The notes under the pieces: model-generated
Seen by the model: the letters and a program-made list of their open reading frames with translations, nothing else
The model's database searches: none
What the model was told of the DNA's origin: nothing
Program-made: the position numbers and the translations under genes
Shown here: positions 16,545 to 25,206 of the stretch, in pieces
Layout: each line of letters begins with the position of its first letter
How positions within the stretch are numbered: position 1 is the first letter of the stretch
NCBI GenBank assembly: GCA_017501355.1
Contig: JAFVXA010000039.1
Location: 62,001-126,000, forward strand
Source: Oscillospiraceae bacterium
Lineage (GTDB): Bacteria; Bacillota; Clostridia; Oscillospirales; Oscillospiraceae
Length of the DNA: 64,000 bases
Direction of reading: 5' to 3'

Positions 16545-16994
16545 TCAGCGCACACTCCCTTCCGGATCCCAGGGCCAGGGATCCTTCAACCATTCATAAC
16601 TACCCTCGGTGATGTCGGTCTGCTTCAAAGGACCGAATTGCTTGCGATACTTTTCCTTGCCTTCCTTCAGCATCCGCACATAGGTCCAGTAGAGCTCCAG
16701 CACCTCTTTGTCGTCGGAATGGGTGATCAGATAAAGCGCCAGTTCATCCACCGCAAAATTCAGAGCCATCAGCTCGATCAGCTCGGGCTTTCCGGTAGGC
16801 ATCCTTGCCTGCATGGCTTCCTTGAAGGGAAGATTCAGACCGGGGAAGAGCGTACCGCTGGCAAGCGCCTCTTTGTTGTTGTAACGGTCGGGGTCGTTTC
16901 CCTGTACGGGAACATAGGGGAACGCCAGAGGGGCGCATCTGCCGGGGAGACTACCCTGCATGACGCCGCAGCGACCGGTGTTGTTATTCTCCAA
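16545..16994 (-). CDS. CotJA-CotJB fusion spore coat protein
   Basis: The 149-residue protein joins a CotJA-like N-terminus (LAFPYVPVQ... ALASGTLFPGLNLPF, residues about 22-58) to a CotJB-like domain (ELIELMALNFAVDELALYLI, THSDDKEVL... WLKDPWPWD, about 70-146). In most Clostridia and Bacilli these are separate small proteins needed for assembling the inner coat with CotJC. Translation starts at TTG 16994 with AGGAGG upstream, and cotJC begins on the base after its stop. Transcription should be mother-cell specific, but I could not identify a sigma-E or sigma-K promoter confidently. Confidence 0.85.
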   Translation of the reverse strand: MENNNTGRCGVMQGSLPGRCAPLAFPYVPVQGNDPDRYNNKEALASGTLFPGLNLPFKEAMQARMPTGKPELIELMALNFAVDELALYLITHSDDKEVLELYWTYVRMLKEGKEKYRKQFGPLKQTDITEGSYEWLKDPWPWDPEGSVR

Positions 16995-17247
16995 AAGGCA
17001 TACCTCCTTGTTGTTTGTGCCGTGTTCGCACAGTGCATCCTATGCAGGGACAAAGTAGGAGGTGAGGGGATTTGCGTTGATTCCTGCGCTATTCTGTGGT
17101 AGAGTATAAACAAGCGCGGCGGGAATAGCATTATGATTGCTGATTTCGATTTGACTGACGCAAAAACCTTTTGCAAGACCGCAAGTAATATTGCTTTACA
17201 GAAATTGAAACAAAAAAGATGTGATGATTAACATAAGGAGAATCACC

Positions 17248-18537
17248 ATGAAAAAGCAGCAGCTCATTGATTTGCTGAGAGCGGATGTGGTTCCGGCTCT
17301 TGGTTGTACGGAACCGGTCTGTGTGGCACTGGCTGCCGCCCATGCTGCAAAGCAGCTTACGGGTAAGATTGTGGGCGTAGAGGTACGGGTGAACGGTGGT
17401 ATCTATAAAAATGGTATGTCCGCAGGCATCCCCAACTGCAGCGAGGTGGGGCTCCACTATGCTGCTGCTATCGGTGCGTGCCTGCAAAATCCCGAAAAAA
17501 GCTTGGAGCTGCTGGCAGATCTGACTCCTGCGCTGCTGGAGCAGGCGACGGACTTGGTGCGGCAGAACATGGTTTCGGTGCAGCTGGATCCTGCGGAAAA
17601 AGGATTGTATGTCTCGGCTATGATCCGCACGGAGAGCGACTGCTGCACGGCTGTGATCCGCAGCGCCCATACCAATCTGGTGCATCTTGAAAAAAACGGC
17701 GAAGTTCTCTTTGAGAAAGACACTGCGGCTTCAGCCGGCGGCAGCTCCGATGTGGTGGATGAGCTGATGGAGATGGAGATCTCTGCGATCCGTGCCCTTG
17801 TAGATGAATGCACGGAAGACGAGCTTTCGTTTATGATGGACGGTGTGGAGATGAACGATGCGCTTGCCGCTTACTCCGAGGAAATACCCACAGGCGTTGG
17901 AATTGCAGATACCTTCCGCAAGGAAGTCGGTTCGGCGCTGCTGGCGGATGATCTGATGAGCCGTATTCTGCTGAAGGTGTCCTCTGCGGCAGAGAGTCGT
18001 CTGGACGGCTGCCCCCGCGCCACCATGAGCAGCTCCGGCGCGGGCACAAAGGGTCTTGTGGTGATCCTGCCTGTAAGCGAAACGGCGAAAACTGTTGGTG
18101 CATCCGGGGAAAAGACGGTGCGGGCACTGGCGTTTGCGCATCTTCTCAACCGTTATATCAACGCCCATATCGGCAAGCTTTCTCCCATGTGCAGCTGCGT
18201 CATGTCATCCTCTACGGCGGCTTCTGCAGCCATTGCCTATCTGCTTGGCGGCAATGATGCGCAGATTGGCTGGGCGATCCGTAATATGTCGGGTACGGTG
18301 ACGGGGATGATCTGTGATGGCGGCAAGGTGGGCTGTGCGCTGAAGGTTTCCACGGGCTCTGCCGCGGCGTTGCTGTGCGCAGTCACGGCAGTGAACAACG
18401 CTGCACTCCGCGTCAGTGACGGTATTTGCGCTGAAACTGCGGAAAACTGCATTCGCAACATGGCACGCGTCGGCACGGAGGGAATGTCCGGGACGGACAG
18501 CACCATCATCCGTATCATGCAGGAAAAGCAGCAGTAA
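17248..18537 (+). CDS. L-cysteine desulfidase / UPF0597 serine dehydratase-like
   Basis: The 429-residue protein matches the CyuA/YhaM family: ALGCTEPVCVALA near residue 17 with the conserved cluster cysteine, RVNGGIYKNGM, a central SSGAGTKG loop, and a C-terminal GGKVGCALKV segment. CyuA uses a [4Fe-4S] cluster to convert L-cysteine to pyruvate, ammonia and sulfide. Length is typical. ATG 17248 follows AAGGAG at 8-9 bases; the frame upstream of it includes the ribosome binding site and is not used. The FAH-family gene starts 13 bases after it, so the two form an operon. Confidence 0.85.
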   Translation: MKKQQLIDLLRADVVPALGCTEPVCVALAAAHAAKQLTGKIVGVEVRVNGGIYKNGMSAGIPNCSEVGLHYAAAIGACLQNPEKSLELLADLTPALLEQATDLVRQNMVSVQLDPAEKGLYVSAMIRTESDCCTAVIRSAHTNLVHLEKNGEVLFEKDTAASAGGSSDVVDELMEMEISAIRALVDECTEDELSFMMDGVEMNDALAAYSEEIPTGVGIADTFRKEVGSALLADDLMSRILLKVSSAAESRLDGCPRATMSSSGAGTKGLVVILPVSETAKTVGASGEKTVRALAFAHLLNRYINAHIGKLSPMCSCVMSSSTAASAAIAYLLGGNDAQIGWAIRNMSGTVTGMICDGGKVGCALKVSTGSAAALLCAVTAVNNAALRVSDGICAETAENCIRNMARVGTEGMSGTDSTIIRIMQEKQQ

Positions 18538-18550
18538 AAGGGGAATTGAT

Positions 18551-19456
18551 ATGAAACTTGTTACATATTCGCAGAATGATCGCCATCTGGTAGGTGTGCT
18601 GGATCAGAGCGAAGCATGGGTCTATCCCGTTTCTGCGGCAGACTGTGCCGCGTTAGATATGCTGGAACTGATTTGCTGTACAGACGAGGACGGACTTGCG
18701 GCACTTCGCAGGCTCAGCGAACAGTCTCCCGAGACGGTCGGCGGTGCGGCTGCGCTGGCAGAGGTAACGCTCCTTGCCCCCATCCCCGTTCCAAGGCAGG
18801 ACATCGTCTGCCTTGGCGTGAACTATGCCGATCACGCGGAGGAGTCTGCCCGCTTCCATCGGGATCACTTCCTGAAGGATTCAGCCCGCCAGACCATCTA
18901 TTTTTCCAAGCGTGTCAACCGAGCAGTAGATCCCTTCGGCGGCATTTGCGCCCATGAGGACATGACGCAGCAGCTGGATTATGAGGCAGAACTGGCGGTA
19001 ATTCTGAAAAAAGACGCCAAGGATGTCAAACGGGGAGAGGTGGAGCAGTACATTTTTGGATACACCATTATGAATGATGTGAGTGCGAGAGATGTGCAGA
19101 CCGCCCACAAGCAGTTCTACTTCGGCAAGGGACTGGATGGCTTTACCCCGCTTGGTCCCTGCATTGTCACGGCAGATGCAATCAGTTATCCGCCGGAGCT
19201 TCGGATTCGTTCCTTTGTCAACGACGAGCCGCGGCAGGACTCCAACACCGCGTATTTCCTCAGCACCATTGAGGATATCGTGGTAGAGCTGTCTCAGGGC
19301 ATGACCCTGCAGGCGGGTACCATCATCGCAACAGGAACCCCGGCAGGTGTCGGCATGGGCTTTACAGCGCCGAAGTTTCTGAAGATCGGTGATGTGGTGC
19401 GTTGCGAGATCGAGGGCATTGGCGCACTGGAAAACACCGTGACTGCAAAAGGATAA
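18551..19456 (+). CDS. Fumarylacetoacetate hydrolase family protein
   Basis: The 301-residue protein has the FAH fold with a small N-terminal domain and the catalytic core opening at VCLGVNYADHAEES (about residue 84). Metal ligands lie in the DYEAELAVILKK region and in NDVSARD. The GKGLDGFTPLGP loop and the TGTPAGVG turn are also typical. Relatives hydrolyse or decarboxylate oxaloacetate, acylpyruvates or homoprotocatechuate intermediates. Co-transcription with a pyruvate-producing desulfidase suggests oxaloacetate/acylpyruvate chemistry, but the substrate cannot be assigned. Confidence 0.88.
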   Translation: MKLVTYSQNDRHLVGVLDQSEAWVYPVSAADCAALDMLELICCTDEDGLAALRRLSEQSPETVGGAAALAEVTLLAPIPVPRQDIVCLGVNYADHAEESARFHRDHFLKDSARQTIYFSKRVNRAVDPFGGICAHEDMTQQLDYEAELAVILKKDAKDVKRGEVEQYIFGYTIMNDVSARDVQTAHKQFYFGKGLDGFTPLGPCIVTADAISYPPELRIRSFVNDEPRQDSNTAYFLSTIEDIVVELSQGMTLQAGTIIATGTPAGVGMGFTAPKFLKIGDVVRCEIEGIGALENTVTAKG

Positions 19457-19461
19457 TTGTG

Positions 19462-19492
19462 CAAAAGCGACAGGAATTTCCTGCCGCTTTTG
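19462..19492 (+). terminator. Terminator
   Basis: CAAAAGCGACAGGAA pairs with TTCCTGCCGCTTTTG with one mismatch, six bases after the FAH stop codon. Confidence 0.7.
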
Positions 19493-19658
19493 TCATTTTG
19501 AAAGCACACCCTTTTGCTTCAACAATATTTTGTCAGATTTGAGGTATAATTTCAAAAATATATATTGAAAATTATGGATTCTGCTGTTACGATAACAACG
19601 GTTGATTATGATGCGCGGCAAGGCAAACGGTGCTGCGCAGCAAATAAGGAGGATAAAC

Positions 19659-20138
19659 ATGGACGAACGACTGAAGCGGGTTGCGGAGATTGCCGAAGAG
19701 CATCACTGTGCTGGCGCAAATCTGATCGCCATCATGCAGGAGATTCAAAGCGAGTTCAAGTATCTCAGCGAGCAGGATTTGACGCTGGTGGCAGAAAAGC
19801 TGGGGATCAGTACCGCCAAGGTATATAGCGTGGCAACTTTTTATGAGAACTTCTCTTTGGAGCCGAAGGGAAAGCATATCATCAAGGTCTGTGCAGGTAC
19901 GGCGTGCCATGTGCGAAAGTCCGGTCCCATTTATGACGCCATCCACGATTATCTGGAGCTGAAGGGCAAGAGCAAGACCTCTGCGGACGGTTTGTTTACG
20001 CTGGAGACGGTCGCCTGCCTCGGTGCCTGTGGTCTTGCGCCTGTGATGACCATTGACGGTGAAGTTCATGCCAAGATGACACCGGAGTCTGCAGTGGAAC
20101 TGTTGAAAGAAATTCGCGCAAAGGAGAGTGCGGAATGA
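19659..20138 (+). CDS. NAD-linked [FeFe] hydrogenase subunit, NuoE/HydC type
   Basis: The 159-residue thioredoxin-like [2Fe-2S] protein has cluster cysteines in CAGTACHV and CLGACGLAP. It matches the small subunit (NuoE/HydC) of trimeric, electron-bifurcating NAD(H)/ferredoxin hydrogenases. ATG 19659 follows AAGGAGG. It is the first of three tightly packed genes, overlapping the next by 4 nt (ATGA). The role is passing electrons between the flavin subunit and the hydrogenase subunit in the cytoplasm. Confidence 0.92.
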   Translation: MDERLKRVAEIAEEHHCAGANLIAIMQEIQSEFKYLSEQDLTLVAEKLGISTAKVYSVATFYENFSLEPKGKHIIKVCAGTACHVRKSGPIYDAIHDYLELKGKSKTSADGLFTLETVACLGACGLAPVMTIDGEVHAKMTPESAVELLKEIRAKESAE

Positions 20139-22039
20139 GAAAGACGAAACTGACCCGGGACAGCTTCCATGTGTTCCGTGCAAATGCCCGCAACGCCTAT
20201 AAGCAGAGCGAACAGAGACCCTCTGTATTGATTTGCGCAGGTACCGGCTGTATCGCCGGCGGCGCTATGAAGATTTTTGAGAACATCAAGTCTGAGTGCG
20301 AGAGCCGCGGGCTGGATGTTTATGTGGGTCTCAAGCATGATACGCCCGAGGAGAAGAGCCTGCATATCAAGATGAGCGGCTGCCATGGCTTCTGCGAAAT
20401 GGGTCCTCTGGTACATATTGAGCCCATGGGTATCATGTACATCCATGTCAAGCCCGAGGATTGCCACGAGATTCTGGAAAAGACCGTTCTCGGAGGCGAG
20501 ATCATTGACAGACTTGTTTATCACCTTGACGGCGTTGCCTATCCCAAGCAGGAGGATATTCCTTTCTACAAGGGTCAGCACCGTGTGGTGCTGGAGAACT
20601 GCGGACGTATGGACGCAGAGGATATCGAGGAATATGTGGCAAAGGGCGGCTATGCCGCGTTTGAAAAGGCTCTCTTTGAGATGAGCGACGAGGAGATCTG
20701 CAAGACCATCATTGATTCCGGTCTCCGCGGACGCGGCGGCGGTGGTTTCCCCGCAGGTCGCAAATGGGACGGTGCCCGCAAACAGAAGACCGAGCAGAAG
20801 TATATCGTCTGCAACGGTGACGAAGGCGATCCCGGCGCATTCATGGATCGTTCCATCATGGAAGGCAATCCCCACAGCGTGCTGGAGGGTATGATGATCG
20901 CAGGTCGCGCTGTCGGCAGCGACACCGGCTATATCTATGTCCGTGCAGAGTATCCTCTGGCCGTCAGCCGTTTAAAGACTGCTATCGAAAAGGCAGAGAA
21001 GTGCGGTCTGCTGGGCGACAACATCATGGGTACGGATTTCAGCTTCCATATCCATGTCAACAAGGGCGCAGGCGCGTTCGTCTGCGGCGAGGGCAGTGCG
21101 CTGACGGCTTCCATTGAGGGTAACCGCGGTATGCCCCGCGTCAAGCCGCCCCGCACCATCGAACATGGTCTCTGGGCAGCGCCCACCGTGCTGAACAACG
21201 TGGAGACTTTCGCCAACGTTTCCAACATCATTCTCAATGGTGCGGAGTGGTATCATAATCTCGGCACCAAGTCCAGTCCCGGTACCAAGGCATTTGCCCT
21301 GACCGGCAATGTGGTGAACACCGGCCTGATCGAGGTACCCATGGGTACCACTATTCGTGAAGTGGTCTTTGACATCGGAGGCGGTATTCCGAACGGAAAG
21401 AAGTTCAAAGCCGTGCAGATCGGTGGTCCCTCCGGTGGCTGCTGCTGCGCAAGCGAAGAGCATCTGAATCTTCCTCTGGACTTCGATTCTCTCAAGAGCA
21501 TCGGCGCTATGATCGGTTCCGGTGGTCTGGTGGTTATGGACGAGGACACCTGTATGGTGGAAACCGCCCGCTTCTTCATGGAGTTTACCCAGAAGGAGTC
21601 CTGCGGCAAGTGCGTTCCCTGCCGCGAAGGTACCAAGCGTATGCTGGAGATCCTCAACCGCATCGTGAACAACGAGGGCTGTCTTGAGGATCTGGATCTG
21701 CTGGAAGAGCTGTCCGAAACCATTACGTCCACCGCGCTTTGCGGTCTCGGTCAGAGTGCCTGCAAGCCTGTGCAGAGCACACTGAAATATTTCCGCGAGG
21801 AATATCTCCGCCATGTGGTGGATCATCACTGCCCCATCTGCAACAAGGAAAAGCCTCATCCCGTCATCGACGCGGAGAAGTGCAAGGGCTGCGGCAAGTG
21901 CCGCAAAAACTGCCCCATGGAGGCGATCGAGGGCACGGTGAAGAATCCCCATACCATTGATCCCAAGAAGTGCATCAACTGCGGCGCCTGCGTCGGCAAT
22001 TGTCCCTTTGGCGCCATTACCGCAGCAGAGGAGGGTTAA
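20135..22039 (+). CDS. NAD-linked [FeFe] hydrogenase flavin subunit, NuoF/HydB type
   Basis: The 634-residue protein has an N-terminal thioredoxin-like [2Fe-2S] domain (CAGTGC...SGCHGFCEMGP, about residues 28-100). The NuoF core carries FMN/NADH motifs GRGGGGFPAGRKW and CNGDEGDPGAFMDR, and a [4Fe-4S] site SCGKCVPCREGTKRM. Two C-terminal ferredoxin clusters read CKGCGKCRKNCP and CINCGACVGNCP. This is the domain order of HydB from bifurcating hydrogenases, where the flavin splits electrons between NADH and ferredoxin. It overlaps the NuoE-like gene by 4 nt and precedes the hydrogenase subunit by 3 nt. Confidence 0.93.
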   Translation: MRKTKLTRDSFHVFRANARNAYKQSEQRPSVLICAGTGCIAGGAMKIFENIKSECESRGLDVYVGLKHDTPEEKSLHIKMSGCHGFCEMGPLVHIEPMGIMYIHVKPEDCHEILEKTVLGGEIIDRLVYHLDGVAYPKQEDIPFYKGQHRVVLENCGRMDAEDIEEYVAKGGYAAFEKALFEMSDEEICKTIIDSGLRGRGGGGFPAGRKWDGARKQKTEQKYIVCNGDEGDPGAFMDRSIMEGNPHSVLEGMMIAGRAVGSDTGYIYVRAEYPLAVSRLKTAIEKAEKCGLLGDNIMGTDFSFHIHVNKGAGAFVCGEGSALTASIEGNRGMPRVKPPRTIEHGLWAAPTVLNNVETFANVSNIILNGAEWYHNLGTKSSPGTKAFALTGNVVNTGLIEVPMGTTIREVVFDIGGGIPNGKKFKAVQIGGPSGGCCCASEEHLNLPLDFDSLKSIGAMIGSGGLVVMDEDTCMVETARFFMEFTQKESCGKCVPCREGTKRMLEILNRIVNNEGCLEDLDLLEELSETITSTALCGLGQSACKPVQSTLKYFREEYLRHVVDHHCPICNKEKPHPVIDAEKCKGCGKCRKNCPMEAIEGTVKNPHTIDPKKCINCGACVGNCPFGAITAAEEG

Positions 22040-22042
22040 GCC

Positions 22043-23746
22043 ATGGCAAAGGGAATCATGTATATTGACGGTCAGCGTGTCCCCTTCGACGGGGAAAAGA
22101 ACGTTCTGGCTGTGATCCGTAAGGCTGGCATTGATATGCCCACATTCTGTTACTATTCTGAGCTTTCTGTCTTTGGTGCCTGCCGTATGTGCGTGGTGGA
22201 GGATGAGAAGGGCAAGATCGACGCATCCTGCTCCATGGAGCCGAGAGACGGTATGAAGATCCGCACCAATACTGCACGGCTGCTGAAGCACCGCAGAATG
22301 ATTCTGGAGCTGATGCTGGCATCTCATTGCCGCGACTGCACCACCTGCGAAAAGAGCGGCGAGTGCCATCTGCAGGAGCTGGCGCTGCGCTTCGGTGTGC
22401 GTAAGGTGCGCTTTGCAGACACCCGTCCTCAGTATGAGCTGGATGACTCGACCCACGCCATCGTCCGCGACCCCAACAAGTGCATTCTCTGCGGTGACTG
22501 CATCCGCGTCTGCGAGGAAATGCAGGGCATGGGCATTTTGAACTTTGCGCACCGCGGCAGCGACCTGCAGGTGACCCCCGCCTTCAACAAGAAGCTCAGT
22601 GAAACCAGCTGCGTCAACTGCGGACAGTGTGCCGCAGCCTGCCCCACGGGTGCGATCACGGTGTATAACGAGATCGGCCGCGCTTGGCGTGCCCTGCATA
22701 ATCCCAATACCCGCGTGGTGGTGCAGATCGCGCCTGCTGTTCGTGTGGCAGTGGGTGAGGCGTTTGGTCTCGAGCCGGGTACCAATACGCTGGATAAGCT
22801 GGTCTCCACGCTGAAGATCATGGGCGCGGACGAAGTCTACGATACTACCTTCGGCGCAGATCTGACCGTCATGGAAGAAGCGGCTGAGTTTTTGGATCGC
22901 CTGAAGAAGGGTGGTCCCTTCCCCATGTTCACCAGCTGCTGCCCTGCGTGGATCAAGTATCTGGAAAAGGAAAATCCCAAGTATCTGAAAAACATCTCCT
23001 CCTGCAAATCTCCCATGCAGATGTTCGGCGCGGTGCTGAAGGATCTGTATCAGAAAAAGGATGCGGAGGACGGACGCACCACCTTCCATATTGCCATCAT
23101 GCCCTGCACGGCGAAGAAGGTGGAGGCTGGTCGCCCCGAGTTCAGACACGACGATGTTCCCGATGTGGATCTGGTTCTGACCACGCAGGAAGTGATCAAC
23201 ATGATCAAGGAATCCGGCATCCTCTTTGCGGAGATCGAAGGCGAGTCTCCCGATCTGCCCTTTGGTATGGGTACCGGCGCTGCTGCCATCTTCGGCGCAA
23301 GCGGCGGTGTGGCTGAGGCGGTTGCCCGCCGCGTGGTGGAGGATAAGTCCAAGAACACTCTGCAGGCGATCCAGTTCTCCGGCGTGCGCGGGGATGACGC
23401 GATCCGCGCGGTGAGCTTGCCTGTGGGCGAGCACATGGTGCATATTGCGGTCGTTCACGGTCTTGTCAATGCCAAGAAACTGATCGCGGACATTGAAGCA
23501 GGTCTTGAGTACTATGACCTTGTGGAGGTCATGACCTGTAAGACCGGCTGCGTGGGCGGCGCAGGTCAGCCCCACGGTCTGACCCCTGTAAAGAAGCAGC
23601 GCGCGGCAGGTCTCTATGAAGCTGACCGCGCAGCGCTGATCAAGCGATCCGAGCGCAATCCTCTTGTGCAGGAAATGTTGGAGACCACCTTGAAAGGGCG
23701 TACCCATGAGCTGCTTCATGTGAGCTATACAGGCGAGAAAAAATAA
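22043..23746 (+). CDS. [FeFe] hydrogenase catalytic subunit, HydA type
   Basis: The 567-residue protein has an N-terminal [2Fe-2S] domain, a His-Cys3 cluster (HCRDCTTCEKSGEC), two [4Fe-4S] clusters (CILCGDCIRVCE, CVNCGQCAAACP), and the H-domain with L1 TSCCPAW (about 297), L2 MPCTAKKVE (about 352) and L3 EVMTCKTGCVGGAGQP (about 495). The four H-cluster cysteines are present, but L3 differs from the common MACPGGCxxGGGQP. It makes or consumes H2 with NADH and ferredoxin. The maturases HydE, HydF and HydG are not in the window. A terminator follows 15 bases after the stop. Confidence 0.93.
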   Translation: MAKGIMYIDGQRVPFDGEKNVLAVIRKAGIDMPTFCYYSELSVFGACRMCVVEDEKGKIDASCSMEPRDGMKIRTNTARLLKHRRMILELMLASHCRDCTTCEKSGECHLQELALRFGVRKVRFADTRPQYELDDSTHAIVRDPNKCILCGDCIRVCEEMQGMGILNFAHRGSDLQVTPAFNKKLSETSCVNCGQCAAACPTGAITVYNEIGRAWRALHNPNTRVVVQIAPAVRVAVGEAFGLEPGTNTLDKLVSTLKIMGADEVYDTTFGADLTVMEEAAEFLDRLKKGGPFPMFTSCCPAWIKYLEKENPKYLKNISSCKSPMQMFGAVLKDLYQKKDAEDGRTTFHIAIMPCTAKKVEAGRPEFRHDDVPDVDLVLTTQEVINMIKESGILFAEIEGESPDLPFGMGTGAAAIFGASGGVAEAVARRVVEDKSKNTLQAIQFSGVRGDDAIRAVSLPVGEHMVHIAVVHGLVNAKKLIADIEAGLEYYDLVEVMTCKTGCVGGAGQPHGLTPVKKQRAAGLYEADRAALIKRSERNPLVQEMLETTLKGRTHELLHVSYTGEKK

Positions 23747-23761
23747 ATCAGCAGCAGGGAG

Positions 23762-23795
23762 GACCCGCATCTGTGACAGGATGCGGGTCTTTTTG
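23762..23795 (+). terminator. Terminator of the hydrogenase operon
   Basis: Perfect 10-bp stem GACCCGCATC / GATGCGGGTC followed by TTTTT. Confidence 0.9.
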
Positions 23796-23883
23796 TATAT
23801 GTTACCTGTTTGTCAAGCTTGGTGTTGAAATGCTGTCACAGTTCTGATAAAATATTCACATTATGATTGTAAGGAGAACTGAC

Positions 23884-25203
23884 ATGGAACAAACCCGTGC
23901 AATGCTGTATGCAGAACGCTTGTCCCGACTCATTCAGATCGAAACCATTTCTGCCAAGGGGCAGACTGACCGTTCCAAATTTTATCAGTTTCATGGCGCT
24001 TTGCGGGAAATGTTTCCCAATTTGTTCGCTATTTGTGAGTTTGAGGATTTTAACGGCAGCTTTCTGCTCCGCTGGAAGGGCAGGACAGATGCTGCACCTG
24101 TTATGCTGATGAATCACCATGATGTGGTGGAAGCCTCCGGCGAGTGGACGTATCCGCCGTTCTCCGGTGCGATCGCGGAGGGGAAGGTCTGGGGACGCGG
24201 TACGCTGGACACCAAGGGTGGTCTCTGGGCGATGCTGCAGGCCGCGGATGAGTTGGCGGCAGAGGGCTTTGTGCCCAGACAGGACACCTATTTTGTCTCT
24301 GCCTGCACGGAGGAGTGCGATGGCAGCGGCGGTGACATGATTTCCAAGGAGCTGCTTCGCCGCGGTATTCGTTTTGCCATGGTGCTGGATGAGGGCGGCA
24401 TGATCCTGGAGGAACCCATTGGCGGTGCCAGGGGCAAGTTTGCCATGGTGGGTCTTGGGGAGAAGGGAATTGCCGATCTGAAGTTTGTGGCGCGTTCTTC
24501 CGGCGGTCACGCATCGACTCCCGGCAAGAACACTCCTCTGGTGCGCCTTGGCAAGTTCATGGCGGCTGTGGAGAAGAGCCATATTTTTGAGGCGGATATT
24601 CCGCCTGCCATTGGCAAGATGTTTGAAACCCTCTCTGCCTCTATGTCCCAGCCTTTGAAATTTGTACTGGGGCATCCGAAGCTCTTCAAGCCCATTCTGC
24701 TGAAGGCGATCCCTGCGGTGTCCGGTACAGCTGGGGCTATGCTGAAAACCACCCTTGCCTTCACGATGGCGCACGGCTCTGAGGGCTCCAATGTGCTGCC
24801 GCAGGAAGCGTGGGTCATTGGCAATATGCGCTATTCCCACCATCAGGGGGCAGAAGAGAGCATCGAAGCAGTGCGAAAACTCGCGGCAGAGTTTGACATT
24901 GAAACCATTGTGCTGGAGAGCGGAGTCTCGTCTCACATTTCCGACCATGATTCCGATGCCTTCCGTTTGGTGGAAGCGGCAGTCAGCAAGGCGTTCCCGG
25001 ATGTGATCACCAGTCCCTATCTGATGACAGGTGCCAGTGACAGCCGCTTTATGAGCCGCGTCAGTGATCACTGTATGCGTTTTGTACCGTTCCTGATTTC
25101 GGACAAGCAGCTCGACAGTGTCCACGGTATAGATGAAAACGTGGACGTGGCAACCCTTGCACCTGCCGTCGACTTCTATAAATACTTCATTCGGGAGGCG
25201 TAA
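23884..25203 (+). CDS. M20 family metallopeptidase
   Basis: The 439-residue protein carries M20 metal-site motifs: MNHHDVVEA, GRGTLDTKGG with the catalytic region, and EECDGSGGD. A lid or dimerisation segment RSSGGHASTPGKNTPL lies near residue 210, and the late histidine region sits in the C-terminal third. These zinc enzymes remove amino acids or acyl groups from small peptides or acylated amino acids in the cytoplasm. ATG 23884 follows AAGGAG. The YfcC-type transporter begins 3 bases after its stop, so uptake and hydrolysis of a peptide or amide substrate are probably coupled. Confidence 0.9.
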   Translation: MEQTRAMLYAERLSRLIQIETISAKGQTDRSKFYQFHGALREMFPNLFAICEFEDFNGSFLLRWKGRTDAAPVMLMNHHDVVEASGEWTYPPFSGAIAEGKVWGRGTLDTKGGLWAMLQAADELAAEGFVPRQDTYFVSACTEECDGSGGDMISKELLRRGIRFAMVLDEGGMILEEPIGGARGKFAMVGLGEKGIADLKFVARSSGGHASTPGKNTPLVRLGKFMAAVEKSHIFEADIPPAIGKMFETLSASMSQPLKFVLGHPKLFKPILLKAIPAVSGTAGAMLKTTLAFTMAHGSEGSNVLPQEAWVIGNMRYSHHQGAEESIEAVRKLAAEFDIETIVLESGVSSHISDHDSDAFRLVEAAVSKAFPDVITSPYLMTGASDSRFMSRVSDHCMRFVPFLISDKQLDSVHGIDENVDVATLAPAVDFYKYFIREA

Positions 25204-25206
25204 ACC

